DNA from: Nostoc sphaeroides
GTDB lineage: Bacteria; Cyanobacteriota; Cyanobacteriia; Cyanobacteriales; Nostocaceae
Assembly: GCF_003443655.1 (NCBI RefSeq)
Contig: NZ_CP031941.1
Span: forward strand, 6,027,001 to 6,091,000
DNA length: 64,000 nucleotides
Direction: 5' to 3'
Below are positions 54,154 to 63,546 of the stretch, piece after piece. A program made the position numbers and the translations under genes. The notes under the pieces were generated by a model. The model worked only from the letters and a program-made list of their open reading frames with translations. It was not told where the DNA came from and made no database searches. How positions within the stretch are numbered: the first letter of the stretch is position 1; the number at the start of each line of letters is the position of its first letter.

Positions 54154-55113
54154 TTATTTGGCGCTGGCTATGAGATCATTCCAGGCTTTGACTGCTGCTT
54201 GTAAATTCTTTGGCAGGTTATTTTGAGAAATATCGTTGTACTGAACCGTACCCTGTTGGCTGGTAAGAGTGTAGGTGATAAAATCAGCAGAACCGATGGG
54301 GGCTGGATAACTCAGATTTTTGAATTTACTAAATTTAGAACGTTCTAGCGATCGCACAAATTGTTGCACCTGTTGCACAGAAACGCGGCGAACACTACGC
54401 TCAGAATCATTGGCATCACCAATCCGCACCCGAATCAATTGTCCATCTTTGAGTAGAACAGTCTCGTAAGTTCTGCCAATAAAACCACCACTGGAAATTT
54501 GCCGAAATACTACATGTCCAGCTAATGGTGGTGGTAACTCGCTGACTGGAATTTGCACCGGGGTTAGTGGACTTGAGCTAGCGTTTTCATTTAGCCTGAG
54601 TGCGGAACCTGTTTGATTGGTATGATAAACCAAGGTTTGTTCACCAATGCCTACAACCACCCGCCAACCTGGTACCAAAGCTGCGGTACAGAATTCATCA
54701 GCATTAGCTAATTCTAAACAGCCATCTCTCCAAGTTTGCTGTTTAAACTCAATGATTCTTAGCTGAGAAATTGGCTGTTGCAAACGCTTGGAGGCGGCTT
54801 GCAAAACAGCATTTTTTACAGATGCGGGTAATTTATTTTGCTGATTGTTTGCCGAGGCTAAACGTAGCGATCGCCCATTATTATGGTCTAAATCTTCCAC
54901 TACCGCGTTAGCTACTGGACGTTGCAAGCGGTTTGATTTAATATTGTCTTTGAGAACTTCATTGCTTGTTTCTAGCGATAACTTTGCAGTAGCGGCCGTA
55001 ACGCCTTTGATAAATGTTAAACCGCTAGCAACAGACAAAATTCCAGTCAAAATCAAAACAGTGAAAATTCGCGTTTGATTGGGGTTAAAGTAGTTTTTCA
55101 GCATGAGTTTCAT
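54154..55113 (-). CDS. Secreted hypothetical protein
   Basis: 319 aa, a family I cannot name. The N-terminal hydrophobic segment IFTVLILTGILSVASGLTFI ending near GVTAATA is a signal peptide or anchor. A first module at about 95-180 (PASVKNAVLQAASKRLQQPI, RIIEFKQQTWRDGCLELANA, CTAALVPGWRVVVG, YHTNQTGSALRL) has two Cys that could form a disulfide. A second module begins at about 190 (LPPPLAGHVVFRQISSGGFI, GRTYETVLLKDGQLIRVRIG) and ends LKAWNDLI-like (AAVKAWNDLIASAK). I recognise both as modules seen in cyanobacterial secreted proteins, with no function known to me. Confidence 0.75.
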   Translation of the reverse strand: MKLMLKNYFNPNQTRIFTVLILTGILSVASGLTFIKGVTAATAKLSLETSNEVLKDNIKSNRLQRPVANAVVEDLDHNNGRSLRLASANNQQNKLPASVKNAVLQAASKRLQQPISQLRIIEFKQQTWRDGCLELANADEFCTAALVPGWRVVVGIGEQTLVYHTNQTGSALRLNENASSSPLTPVQIPVSELPPPLAGHVVFRQISSGGFIGRTYETVLLKDGQLIRVRIGDANDSERSVRRVSVQQVQQFVRSLERSKFSKFKNLSYPAPIGSADFITYTLTSQQGTVQYNDISQNNLPKNLQAAVKAWNDLIASAK

Positions 55114-55387
55114 AGTAATATAGGGATGTTAGTCAAGAGTTATATAACTCATAAATAGTATCCAGCCAAGAATATACAATAAAGTATACAATTCCAGGAC
55201 TTCGCCAGTTGGAATTAATTTAGTACCTGTCTTCTGAAACAGATATAAAAACCAGACGCTGATGTACTGATTGTTTGTTCCTTAAAGGATGAATGAACAA
55301 GTCTAATTTATTACTCGCCGAGCGACTAGAAGTCGCGGCTACACAAACAAAAGCTACCGATCGTGGGTTAAAAACCTTGATTTTGTA

Positions 55388-55610
55388 TTATAGCGGTTCT
55401 CGTTTAGGTGAGGTACACCTGTAGGGGCACGGCAGTGCCGTGCCCTTACACCTCGCAATATAATGCAATACCGTTCAGTTAAGCCCAAAAATCTTGGTAG
55501 AGACGCGAAATTTCGCGTCTCTACAGGTTTAAAATCAGTACCACAAATCCTTAACTGAACTGTATTGCAATATAATGTTGTAGCGCATCTGAATGGGAAC
55601 CGCTATAGTC
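55388..55610. repeat. MITE-like repeat with TATAGCGGTTC ends, interrupted
   Basis: TATAGCGGTTCTCGTTTAGG to GAACCGCTATAGTC, related to 3713-4026. Interrupted by the CAATAC MITE at 55466-55567. Confidence 0.78.
55466..55567. repeat. CAATAC MITE, intact 102-bp copy
   Basis: CAATACCGTTCAGTTAAG to CTTAACTGAACTGTATTG with GAGACGCGAAATTTCGCGTC inside. Flanked by the exact 10-bp duplication CAATATAATG (55456-55465 and 55568-55577). Confidence 0.93.
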
Positions 55611-56056
55611 CACGAAGGTGGAAAGAGTTTGTGTAGTAGCGGATTCTATTCGCTACACAAGCAAAAGCTACCGATCGTGGGTTAAAAACCTTGATTTTGT
55701 ATTAGTCCACGGAGGTGGACGAAAGTTTGTGTAGTAGCGAATTCTATTCGCCCAATACTTTGAAAACATCCTCTTAGTCCCTTATAGCAATTATCATTTG
55801 AACGGGTACTGCGTAGGGACACGCGATCGCTCATTGGTGTCAACTTAAGGTGAAAGCCGTTTATTGAACAAGGTAATCCACACCACTGTCTGGAAAAATA
55901 GCTTGCCAGAAAAGCTTGCAATAGTTTTTCCCTCATTTTCGTAAGCGAGAGTTGAATAAAAGTAATTTTAAAAAAGAATCCTACAAAACTATAGCTGAGG
56001 TTTTGCTCTGCTCAACCTAGCGTCTACAATATTTTGCAAGTAATCTCAGGCAATAT

Positions 56057-56560
56057 TTAGGCGCTAATCGCTTGGTGTTCAGCTTCAATTAACTGATGCT
56101 GAGGTACATCAAATCTAATAGTACTTGCTGCCCAGTCTTTAAAGTCGGGTGCTAGCCAGACTAGCTTGCACAGAATTTCATCATTGATCCACAACACCAA
56201 CGGAAACCGAAACTCTTTCCGAAACTGATTTCGCATCATGTTGGTACTGATGATTAGTTGGTTAATTTGTATTACAGATTCTAAACCCCGTACCATCAAA
56301 GCTTCGGGAAGAGTCGCCCCAATCGCAGTTGTAATAGCTGTATATAATGTGTCTGTTGCAGGTGACAGCAGGATTTCGTGGATGTCTGCTGATGAAAATT
56401 CTGTTAACACATTCAACACTTGCTGCTGCCTTTCAACAGAGTTACAACAAGCTAATATCAGTGAGAACTCCCCACCAGAAACCATTATCGCCCTTGTCAG
56501 TCTCTTAGTGGCTGCTGTGCTGTTAGCTGTGCCATTTTCCGAATTACTTAAGCTGATCAT
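56057..56560 (-). CDS. Short protein resembling the N-terminal module of STAND/TPR proteins
   Basis: 167 aa. The order FSLILACCNSVERQQQVLNV, IHEILLSPATDTLYTAITTA, LPEALMVRGLESVIQINQLI, ISTNMMRNQFRKEFRFPLVL, WINDEILCKLVWLAPDFKDW and AASTIRF matches, in my recollection, the N-terminal P-loop-less module that precedes NTPase and TPR domains in large cyanobacterial signalling proteins. Here the frame stops just after that module (HQLIEAEHQAISA), and no continuation is seen in the next 1 kb downstream on the reverse strand. It is either a free-standing module or what remains of a longer gene. Confidence 0.6.
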   Translation of the reverse strand: MISLSNSENGTANSTAATKRLTRAIMVSGGEFSLILACCNSVERQQQVLNVLTEFSSADIHEILLSPATDTLYTAITTAIGATLPEALMVRGLESVIQINQLIISTNMMRNQFRKEFRFPLVLWINDEILCKLVWLAPDFKDWAASTIRFDVPQHQLIEAEHQAISA

Positions 56561-57322
56561 TAAAAAAATCCTGCTTTGAATTTTAAAAATATTTGAGCAA
56601 TATTCAGTTATTGTACCCTATGAATTTTTATTGAAAAGTGTTAAGCGGGTAATTTGGATGAGGTTTTTCCTCTAATACCAAGCATAATACTACGCATTGT
56701 CTAAGGAAGGAGCATATCATGTATTATCCCACACTCATAATTAAAGGATAATGTAAAGGTAGTATCAAAATCATGTAAGGAAAAGATAATGCAAGCATAA
56801 GGAAGCAGTTCGCAAATTAGCAATGTAATTATCACTGTATTTTTATAGATTTTGGCATCTACCATTGGTTAAGTAATTATTTTAGAATAAAAGGTTAAAA
56901 AAATACTCAGTATAAGTTTAACAATAAACATTGGGAAGTGGGAGAAAACTTATACCATTTTGGATTTTGGATTTGAGACTTCGGCTTACCTCGTTTCCAG
57001 TCTCCGACTGGAAATGCAGATCAATTGCGGCTCTCTCTGCCGCAAGTCTTGAGGCGGAGCCTCAACGATTGGCGTTCCCAGTCTCCGACTGGGAACGAGA
57101 CAACAGTGATACCATTTCACTTTAATAATGATACAAATACGCTCTTTAGGGGCATGGCATTGCCATGCCCCTACGATAAATCTATATTTATCAGGATTTT
57201 CGTGAATTGGTATGAGGTGCAACTTTCGTGTTCGGAAGTCAAATGATGAGGCTTTGAGGTGGAATGATGTCTACGACGGGCTATTCGGCGTCGCCCTTTT
57301 AGCTCGACAAGTTGTCTTCCAA
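56561..57322. other. Intergenic region with one repeat core
   Basis: AT-rich, containing the repeat core at 56990-57101 and the GGGGCATGGCATTGCCATGC palindrome near 57149. No gene seen. Confidence 0.6.
56990..57101. repeat. Solo CTCGTTTCCAG/CTGGGAACGAG palindromic core
   Basis: Core of the family at 3771, 49467 and 49731, here without the GTGTCAACTT termini. Long inverted repeat with CAATTGCGGCTCT and GCGGAGCCTCAACGATTGG inside. Shows that the core can exist, and perhaps move, alone. Confidence 0.75.
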
Positions 57323-58366
57323 TTACGAATTATGCTGAGATAAATCCATCAAATTCGCCAGCTTGTAAACTACCCGCGCCCCAACATTACCATCCCACTC
57401 AGCATCACCGACTTCGCAGATATCAAAGCCAATAATTTTTCTCCCACTATTAACCAATTCCCGGAACAGACAAAATGTTTGCTCTAATTCCAACCCACCT
57501 GGAACAGGAGTACCTGTACTCGGACAGAGTTTTGGATCTAAACCATCTACATCAAAGCTAATGTAAACATACTCAGGTAAATGACTGATAATTTCTCGGC
57601 ATAAATCAAGCCAAGTTGTTCCAGAGTAAAGCTTTTGTTTAATGGCTGGGTCGTAATATGCAATAATGCGATCGCTAGATTGGTCTATCATTTGCACTTC
57701 ATCATGACTAATATCACGCAAACCCACTTGCACTAGCTTGGAAATTTGCGGTATTTTCATCGCATTAAACATAATCGACGCATGGGAAAACTCAAATCCC
57801 TCATAAGCATCGCGTAAATCTGCGTGGGCATCAATGTGTAAAATGCCATAGTTTGTGTACTCAGCCGCTAATGCTTGGAAATAACCTAACGGCGAACTGT
57901 GATCTCCACCAATCACTGCAACTCGCTTACCCTTGTTAATTGCTTGCTGACAATTTTCAAACAGCCATTGATTAACCTGTTGGCCAGCCTGATTAATTTC
58001 TCTAAGAACAGGGGTTAAATCAGGTGTATCTGAGAGTTGTTTACCTTGGGCTAATCGCTCAATAATTTTTGCTGCCAAGGCGCGGTAATATGTATTCTTC
58101 TCTAAAATATCTTGGGGAATTTCCACCATAAAAATTCCCTGCTTCCAACCATCAGGGTTATCAAAATCGAACAAATCTAGTTGAGTTGAAGCATCGAGAA
58201 TTCGCTGTGGGCCGTTAGCTGTGCCTGCACCATAAGAAACAGTGACTTCCCACGGCACACCAAAGACAATCAGGTTTGCAGACTCATAATCGCAGGGCAA
58301 ACCTAAGAGGTTGCCATTTACTTCACCTATGCCGCTAGGATTGTAGTCTTGTAGTTGATTACTCAT
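57323..58366 (-). CDS. speB: Agmatinase/ureohydrolase family protein
   Basis: 347-aa binuclear manganese hydrolase of the arginase/agmatinase family; in cyanobacteria agmatinases release urea from agmatine to give putrescine. The metal motifs are complete: GGDHSSPLGYF (His), HIDAHADLRDAYEGFEFSHA (Asp-His-Asp cluster), and ISFDVDGLDPKLCPSTGTPV (two Asp), then GLELEQTFCLFREL and IIGFDICEVGD (Glu). The N-terminus (GIGEVNGNLLGLPCDYESAN) is longer than in E. coli SpeB. Other ureohydrolases (arginase, guanidinobutyrase, guanidinase) share these motifs, so the exact substrate is uncertain and the symbol is tentative. Monocistronic. Confidence 0.85.
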   Translation of the reverse strand: MSNQLQDYNPSGIGEVNGNLLGLPCDYESANLIVFGVPWEVTVSYGAGTANGPQRILDASTQLDLFDFDNPDGWKQGIFMVEIPQDILEKNTYYRALAAKIIERLAQGKQLSDTPDLTPVLREINQAGQQVNQWLFENCQQAINKGKRVAVIGGDHSSPLGYFQALAAEYTNYGILHIDAHADLRDAYEGFEFSHASIMFNAMKIPQISKLVQVGLRDISHDEVQMIDQSSDRIIAYYDPAIKQKLYSGTTWLDLCREIISHLPEYVYISFDVDGLDPKLCPSTGTPVPGGLELEQTFCLFRELVNSGRKIIGFDICEVGDAEWDGNVGARVVYKLANLMDLSQHNS

Positions 58367-58601
58367 CGATTATCTTCTCGATTTACGTAGATAGACAGCA
58401 CGCCGCCTAGTGGACATCTGCATTGTAATAAAAATTTTTCACAGACGGTAAACATACTACTTGGTCGATTTAAGGTTTTTGGCGCTAACCCAACCGTATT
58501 GGGCTATGGATGAGTGTCAAAAATAATTTCAGTTTTTTGGCAATCATCTTGAAGCAGGTTAGACTAAGCAATTGGAGTTAAACATAGAAGGATAGATTTA
58601 T

Positions 58602-59096
58602 ATGCGCTTACCAATTGCAATTAGTACCATTTTAGTCGCGTCTTTGGGTTTGAGTACACCTGTAATATCTCAACCTCCTATACAGGTAGCCCAAAAACTA
58701 GCGTCTACTAGTTTTGTCTTAGAACAATTTAAGATTAATTATCGATTATGGAGACGAAAAAACATCTCTAACTATCGCTATGAATTTACTAGAAGTTGCT
58801 ATTGTTCACCCAAATCCACAGAACCAGTGATTATTGAAGTCCGCAATGGAGTAACGACTTCCATTACTTATAAAGATGCTAAAAAGCCAGTAGATAAAGG
58901 ATTATTTCAAAAATATAATACAATTCCTAAACTCTTTAATATCATTAAAAATGCGTTCATTCAAAAAGCAGACAACTTGACTGTACAATATAACCCAATA
59001 CTTGGCTACCCCACTCAAATTAACATCGATTATGATAACCAAAGAACTGATGATACAATATTCTTTACAATTAGTAATCTGCAACAGATCGAGTAA
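58602..59096 (+). CDS. DUF6174 secreted protein
   Basis: 164 aa from the ATG at 58602, with GAAGGATAG upstream. The signal peptide MRLPIAISTILVASLGLSTP ends near VIS. The mature domain has NISNYRYEFTRSCYCSPKST, then EPVIIEVRNGVTTSITYKDA, VQYNPILGYPTQINIDYDNQ and TDDTIFFTISNL. The NYRYxF-RSCxC and VxVRNG signatures indicate DUF6174, a small beta-rich periplasmic or secreted family of unknown function; its CxC pair may bind metal or form disulfides. A strong bidirectional terminator follows. Confidence 0.85.
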   Translation: MRLPIAISTILVASLGLSTPVISQPPIQVAQKLASTSFVLEQFKINYRLWRRKNISNYRYEFTRSCYCSPKSTEPVIIEVRNGVTTSITYKDAKKPVDKGLFQKYNTIPKLFNIIKNAFIQKADNLTVQYNPILGYPTQINIDYDNQRTDDTIFFTISNLQQIE

Positions 59097-59136
59097 ATAT
59101 AGCTAACCAGAGCATTTATATAATAGAAGGTTCCTA

Positions 59137-59175
59137 ACTTGTAAAAAAAGGCTGAAGTCGCCTTTTTCTACAAGT
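59137..59175. terminator. Bidirectional hairpin terminator
   Basis: ACTTGTAAAAAAAGGC, loop TGAAGTC, GCCTTTTTCTACAAGT. Stem with T-runs on both strands, between convergent genes. Confidence 0.8.
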
Positions 59176-59284
59176 CGGGGCAGCAAAATAAAAATATCGT
59201 ATAAGAGGATATTTGAAAAGTCCTCTTGTCGGTTGACAAATGACAAATGACTAAATCGCTGGACGGCTATTCCTCCCACCCCTC

Positions 59285-59947
59285 TTATTGAAATGAGATT
59301 CCCGCAGATATTCGTTGAAACACTACTGAAAGATTATTAGCTGGCATTTGGTAAGTTTGTTTCAAGGTGAGATTTTGTGCGCTAGCTGCTGCTACAACAT
59401 CATCCAAGTTACGTATACCCCACTCTGGGTTTTGGGCGCGTAAAGAGCTGTCAAAAGCTGCATTACTCGGTGCTGTATGTTCTCCACCTTGTTTGAAGGG
59501 CCCATACAAATACAGGATACCTCCTGCTTTTAAGATACGCCCTGCCCCTGCCATTAGCCCCAGACAGGCTGACCAAGGTGAAATGTGAATCATATTGATG
59601 TTGACGATCGCGTTAATTGGCGAGGTATCCAGCCACTGGGTTACCGCGCCCTGCTCCACTGGCCAAACTGGTTCTCTAACATCAAGTTCAAGCGGTGGAT
59701 AGATATTATTACATACATTGTGTTCAGTCCATGCAATAATGCTGGCTCTTTTTTGTGGATTTGTATCTGTTGGTAACCACATACAATCTCTGAGTCTGGG
59801 CGCAAAAAAGACTGCGTGTTCACCAGTACCACTGGCGATTTCCAAGATCGTGCCACTTCCAGGTAATACTTGTAAAAGTACTTCTAGAATTGGTTCACGA
59901 TTGCGCTCGGTTGCTGGTGCGTATTCTCGTGCGTCTTGTAGTGTCAT
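59285..59947 (-). CDS. DUF938 SAM-dependent methyltransferase-like protein
   Basis: 220 aa. The DUF938 family is recognised by MTLQDAREYAPATERNREPI (the YxPAxERNrxPI start), motif I ILEIASGTGEHAVFFAPRL, WLPTDTNPQKRASI, then NAIVNINMIHISPWSACLGL (the NMIHI-PW signature) and AGGILYLYGPFKQGGEHTAP followed by SNAAFDSSLRAQNPEWGIRN. It has the SAM-binding Rossmann core, but the methyl acceptor is not known to me; eukaryotic relatives are METTL26-type. No operon partners. Confidence 0.9.
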   Translation of the reverse strand: MTLQDAREYAPATERNREPILEVLLQVLPGSGTILEIASGTGEHAVFFAPRLRDCMWLPTDTNPQKRASIIAWTEHNVCNNIYPPLELDVREPVWPVEQGAVTQWLDTSPINAIVNINMIHISPWSACLGLMAGAGRILKAGGILYLYGPFKQGGEHTAPSNAAFDSSLRAQNPEWGIRNLDDVVAAASAQNLTLKQTYQMPANNLSVVFQRISAGISFQ

Positions 59948-60263
59948 CCGTATCGTTTTTACATACCTGATTTCATCTTAGTGGCTATTGTCTAAAAACT
60001 ATAGGACTCCGATTTGATTTCTGAAAACATACTGAGAGTAAAAAGCCCGTTTTATCAGGGTTTTATCTCAATACGGTTCAGTTAAGGATTTTTGGTACTA
60101 ATTTTAGACCTGTAGAGACGCGAAATTTCGCGTCTTTACCAAGGTTTTTGGGCTTAACTGAACTGTATTGGGTTTTATCTGAAATCTTGTTCAGAAATCA
60201 GATATGAGTCCTATATAGGAAATAGGTATTACGAATTAAGCAAAGCGTTACTAATAAATTATT
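59948..60263. other. Intergenic region with an intact MITE
   Basis: Contains the 102-bp CAATAC MITE (60069-60170). Nothing else recognised. Confidence 0.7.
60069..60170. repeat. CAATAC MITE, second intact 102-bp copy
   Basis: CAATACGGTTCAGTTAAG to CTTAACTGAACTGTATTG. Flanked by the exact 10-bp duplication GGTTTTATCT (60059-60068 and 60171-60180). The interior shares GAGACGCGAAATTTCGCGTC with 34638 and 55466. Confidence 0.93.
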
Positions 60264-61598
60264 CTAAGAAAGTATGATCGAATCAGAGCTAAACTGGTTA
60301 GATTTTACACCTGATAGCAATAAATTTACTTGAGCGTCTTCAGCATTAAAATTCAAAATGAGGCCATTTTTAGTATCGGTTATATTTCCTTGAGAAAACA
60401 TGTCATCTAACCAAGTGTCAGGGTTAATATCATGCAAACCCCTAAATTCAATCTTATCAATACCAATTTTAAAATCTTGAATAACATCAAAGTCACTTAT
60501 CAAAAATTTATCGCTAACGTTGAAAACGTTATCGAGACGGAGATTGATACCAATACCAACTAGTAAATCTTGGACTCCACCAAGCTTACCTGCCAACAAG
60601 CTATTGTTAAAGTTGAAAACAAATTTGTCATAGCCGTCGCCACCAACTAAAACATCATTCCCAGCACCACCAATCAGAACGTCATCATCCGAACCCCCAT
60701 TTAGGCTATCATTGCCTTGGCCTCCAATTAGGGTATCATTCCCTTCACCGCCTTCGAGGATATCATCGCCTTTGTTTCCATCCAGTTTGTCATCTCCTAA
60801 GCTGCCATAAATTTTGTCTTCACTGTTACTTCCTCTAAGATTATCTTTCCAGATGCTGCCATAAATAACATCTCTACCTAAATTGTTGATTAAAGTATCT
60901 CCTAGAAAAGTAATATTACTGGCATTCATTTCTACTATTGTTATGTTGGTGTTATCATGAAAGGTCTTTTGATAACTACCAATGGACTTTATTTTGAGAG
61001 AGTCCTCACCATTATCGCCGTCAATATCAGTAGTTTGCGAGCGACTCTTAATAATAACGCTACGACTCCTACTATATTTAAAATCAGCAATATTCTCAGA
61101 GGAAATTAACTTACCTTGGACACCGAAATAATCTAATACCTTAGGTTTATAAGGATTTGTGGTATCTAGTACCAAGAAACCAATTTTCCCCTTACCCTGG
61201 TTATATTCAGTAGCAGAATTTTCAATTTCTTTAGCTGTTAGTGCTAAGTTGGTGGAGAAATCGAAAGAAAAGGTTTTATTAGCAGCAACTTTAAAACTAG
61301 CAACCACTTGCATTTTATTACTGGCAGTTCCTGCGAAAGCACCATCTAATCCAATACCAGTAATGTCACCAAAGAGCGAAGAAAAAGTCGGGTCATTGTT
61401 AAAAACAGCTCCAGCTTGAACCGTAGCAATAGCAACGCCACTTTCAACCAACGCCTTTATCTCAGTGGTAGTCAAAGTTCCTGAGGGCTTTTGACTATAG
61501 TTTGAGAACAAAGCAGACCCTTGAGCGTTAGCAAAGTTAGGGTTGGGATTAGGAATTGGATCTACAATTGGCTGTAAAAATAGTGTCTGTGGCTGCAT
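60264..61598 (-). CDS. RTX calcium-binding protein with N-terminal non-repeat domain
   Basis: 444 aa. The N-terminal 230 residues form a non-RTX domain: GSALFSNYSQKPSGTLTTTE, SFKVAANKTFSFDFSTNLAL, GKIGFLVLDTTNPYKPKVLD. This resembles the beta-sandwich that precedes RTX repeats in many cyanobacterial surface proteins. About 235-330 holds nonapeptides ([60 protein letters not shown]). The C-terminus (VSDKFLISDFDVIQDFKIGI, DKIEFRG, and an end in SSDSIILS) is a typical secretion-signal end with small and hydroxylated residues. Probably exported by a type I system. It is the first of four RTX genes on this strand. Confidence 0.85.
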   Translation of the reverse strand: MQPQTLFLQPIVDPIPNPNPNFANAQGSALFSNYSQKPSGTLTTTEIKALVESGVAIATVQAGAVFNNDPTFSSLFGDITGIGLDGAFAGTASNKMQVVASFKVAANKTFSFDFSTNLALTAKEIENSATEYNQGKGKIGFLVLDTTNPYKPKVLDYFGVQGKLISSENIADFKYSRSRSVIIKSRSQTTDIDGDNGEDSLKIKSIGSYQKTFHDNTNITIVEMNASNITFLGDTLINNLGRDVIYGSIWKDNLRGSNSEDKIYGSLGDDKLDGNKGDDILEGGEGNDTLIGGQGNDSLNGGSDDDVLIGGAGNDVLVGGDGYDKFVFNFNNSLLAGKLGGVQDLLVGIGINLRLDNVFNVSDKFLISDFDVIQDFKIGIDKIEFRGLHDINPDTWLDDMFSQGNITDTKNGLILNFNAEDAQVNLLLSGVKSNQFSSDSIILS

Positions 61599-61909
61599 AA
61601 TTTTTCTGTTCCTGTTAAGTACTTTGTCTACAAAGATGTATGAGTGTATGCAACCCTATTTTGTGGAATTGGATATAGCGATCGCAGAATCTCATAATTT
61701 CAGCAGTCATGTCAATTATCCAGGGCGATCGCATCTAAATTATTCTTGACCACAAACAAGGTATTGTTAATTTTATCCTCTGTTAATGATGAGTAACCGC
61801 TCAATAATCCAAGGTAAATTGCTCAGTGACAAGCCTCAAATAGCGTAAAATCGTTTCTGAACTGCTAGGTCGCCTCGATTTATTGAGCTGATACGATGAT
61901 GAGCTATAC
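61599..61909. other. Spacer belonging to the duplicated RTX cassette
   Basis: The stretch from about 61735 onward (AAATTATTCTTGACCACAAA to GATGATGAGCTATACCTATT) is nearly repeated at 62600-62780, so the spacer was duplicated together with the RTX genes. Confidence 0.75.
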
Positions 61910-62518
61910 CTATTTAGTAGTCAGGTCAACGTCTCCTACAATCGCAATTAGATCATCACCGCTAGGAACTTGGGCGAAAATTATAGTATCAAGCTCAGTT
62001 ATCACAGAGCCTGTTTGAAGTCGATAAGTTACAGATGGACTAACTTGCAACTTATCAATACCCTTTTCAAAGCCCAGAATAATAGCATAGTCGTTCTCGC
62101 CAGCAGCTGTATAATAAGGGGCTTTCGTATCCCCAAGCACAAATGCATCTTTCACGCCATCGCCAGAAATATCTGTGACCTTACCCTGATTGTCAACCGC
62201 ACCGCCACCAACTAAGATATCTCTCTCAAATGATGTTCCTGTACCACCGCCAAATCCATTCAGAGTGTCACTACCAGTACCCCCTACGAGAAAGTCTTCA
62301 AAGAATCCTTCAGGAGCATCTGGAGATCCGTTAGTACCTCCAATCAGATTATCATTACCATCGCCTCCAAATATTACGTCACTACCCTGATTTCCTCTGA
62401 GGGTGTCATTGCCAGCATTCCCAAAAAGCAAGTCATCACCAAGACCTCCATTAAGGCTATCGTTACCGCTACCTCCATTGAGGGTATCATCGCTGCTAGT
62501 TCCTTGTAATATTGCCAT
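61910..62518 (-). CDS. Short RTX protein, tandem paralogue A
   Basis: 202 aa. Opens [20 protein letters not shown], followed by nonapeptides to about residue 80, then FFEDFLVGGTGSDTLNGFGG, FERDILVGGGAVDNQGKVTD and a C-terminal domain with [60 protein letters not shown] and VGDVDLTTK. The DFVLGD-YY-DYA-I-GF--G-D--Q pattern is a common end domain of cyanobacterial RTX proteins. It shares most of its sequence with the next two genes. Confidence 0.85.
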   Translation of the reverse strand: MAILQGTSSDDTLNGGSGNDSLNGGLGDDLLFGNAGNDTLRGNQGSDVIFGGDGNDNLIGGTNGSPDAPEGFFEDFLVGGTGSDTLNGFGGGTGTSFERDILVGGGAVDNQGKVTDISGDGVKDAFVLGDTKAPYYTAAGENDYAIILGFEKGIDKLQVSPSVTYRLQTGSVITELDTIIFAQVPSGDDLIAIVGDVDLTTK

Positions 62519-62776
62519 ATTTGCTGTCTCGCAAAGTTGTAAATTTTACTATTATTTGCGCTGCTTAAATATTATTTATATTCTTGGTTCAAGCAGGGCA
62601 TCTAAATTATTCTTGGCTACAAACAAGTTATTGTTACTTTCACCCTCTGTTGATAATGAGTAACCGCTCAATAATCCGAGGTAAATTGCTCAGTGACAAG
62701 CCTCAAATAGCGTAAAATCGTTCCTGAACTGCTAGGTCACCTCGATTTATTGAACGGATACGATGATGAGCTATAC

Positions 62777-63388
62777 CTATTTAGTCGTCAGGTCAACATT
62801 TGTTACAATCGCAATTAGCTCATCACCGCCAGGAAGTTGGGCGAAAATTATAGTATCAAGCTCAGTTATCACAGAGCCTGTTTGAAGTTTATAATTCACA
62901 GTTGTACTAAGTGCTAACTGATCAATACCCTTCTCAAAGCCCAAAATAAGAGCATAGTCACTGACGCCAGCATCTGTATAATAAGAGCCTTGCGCATCCC
63001 CAAGCACAAATAAATCTTTCACGCCATCGCCAGCAATAGTTGTGACCTCACCCTTATTGTCAACCTCACCGCCACCTATTAACTCATCTCTCTCAAATAA
63101 TCTTGGTCTAAGACCTCTGCCAAATCCGTCCAGAGTGTCGCTACCAGCACCTCCTACGAGAACGTCCTCAAAGAATCCTTTACCAGCAGATGGATCTCCG
63201 CTAAAACCTCCAATCAGACGATCATTACCATCGCCTCCAAATATTACATCACTACCGTTACCTCCATTGAGGGTGTCATTGCCAGGATTTCCAAAAAGTA
63301 AGTCATTACGAAGACCTCCATTAATGCTATCGTTACCGCTACCCCCATTGAGGGTATCATCGGCGTCAGTTCCTTGTAAAATTGCCAT
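62777..63388 (-). CDS. Short RTX protein, tandem paralogue B
   Basis: 203 aa from the ATG at 63386-63388, chosen to match paralogue A; an ATG at 63403 adds five residues. Same layout: [80 protein letters not shown] and [20 protein letters not shown]. Compared with A, substitutions are scattered and conserve the Asp/Gly frame, indicating both are maintained proteins. Confidence 0.85.
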   Translation of the reverse strand: MAILQGTDADDTLNGGSGNDSINGGLRNDLLFGNPGNDTLNGGNGSDVIFGGDGNDRLIGGFSGDPSAGKGFFEDVLVGGAGSDTLDGFGRGLRPRLFERDELIGGGEVDNKGEVTTIAGDGVKDLFVLGDAQGSYYTDAGVSDYALILGFEKGIDQLALSTTVNYKLQTGSVITELDTIIFAQLPGGDELIAIVTNVDLTTK

Positions 63389-63546
63389 ATTTTTTGTCTC
63401 CAAAGTTGTGAATTTTACTATTATCTGCGCTGCTTAAATAATTATTTATATTCTTGATTCAAGCAGAGCGATCGCATCTATACTAACTACTCTTGACCAC
63501 AAACAAGGCATTGTTAATTTCATTCTCTATTTATTACGAGGTATAC

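Larger units (their letters stand above)
55114..56056. other. Intergenic region with nested repeats
   Basis: Contains the GACTATAGCGGTTC repeat (55388-55610) with a CAATAC MITE inside it, a duplicated ATTCTATTCG-CTACACAA stretch around 55640 and 55735, and a partial GGTGTCAACTTAAGGTGAAA repeat end near 55837. No gene. Confidence 0.75.
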
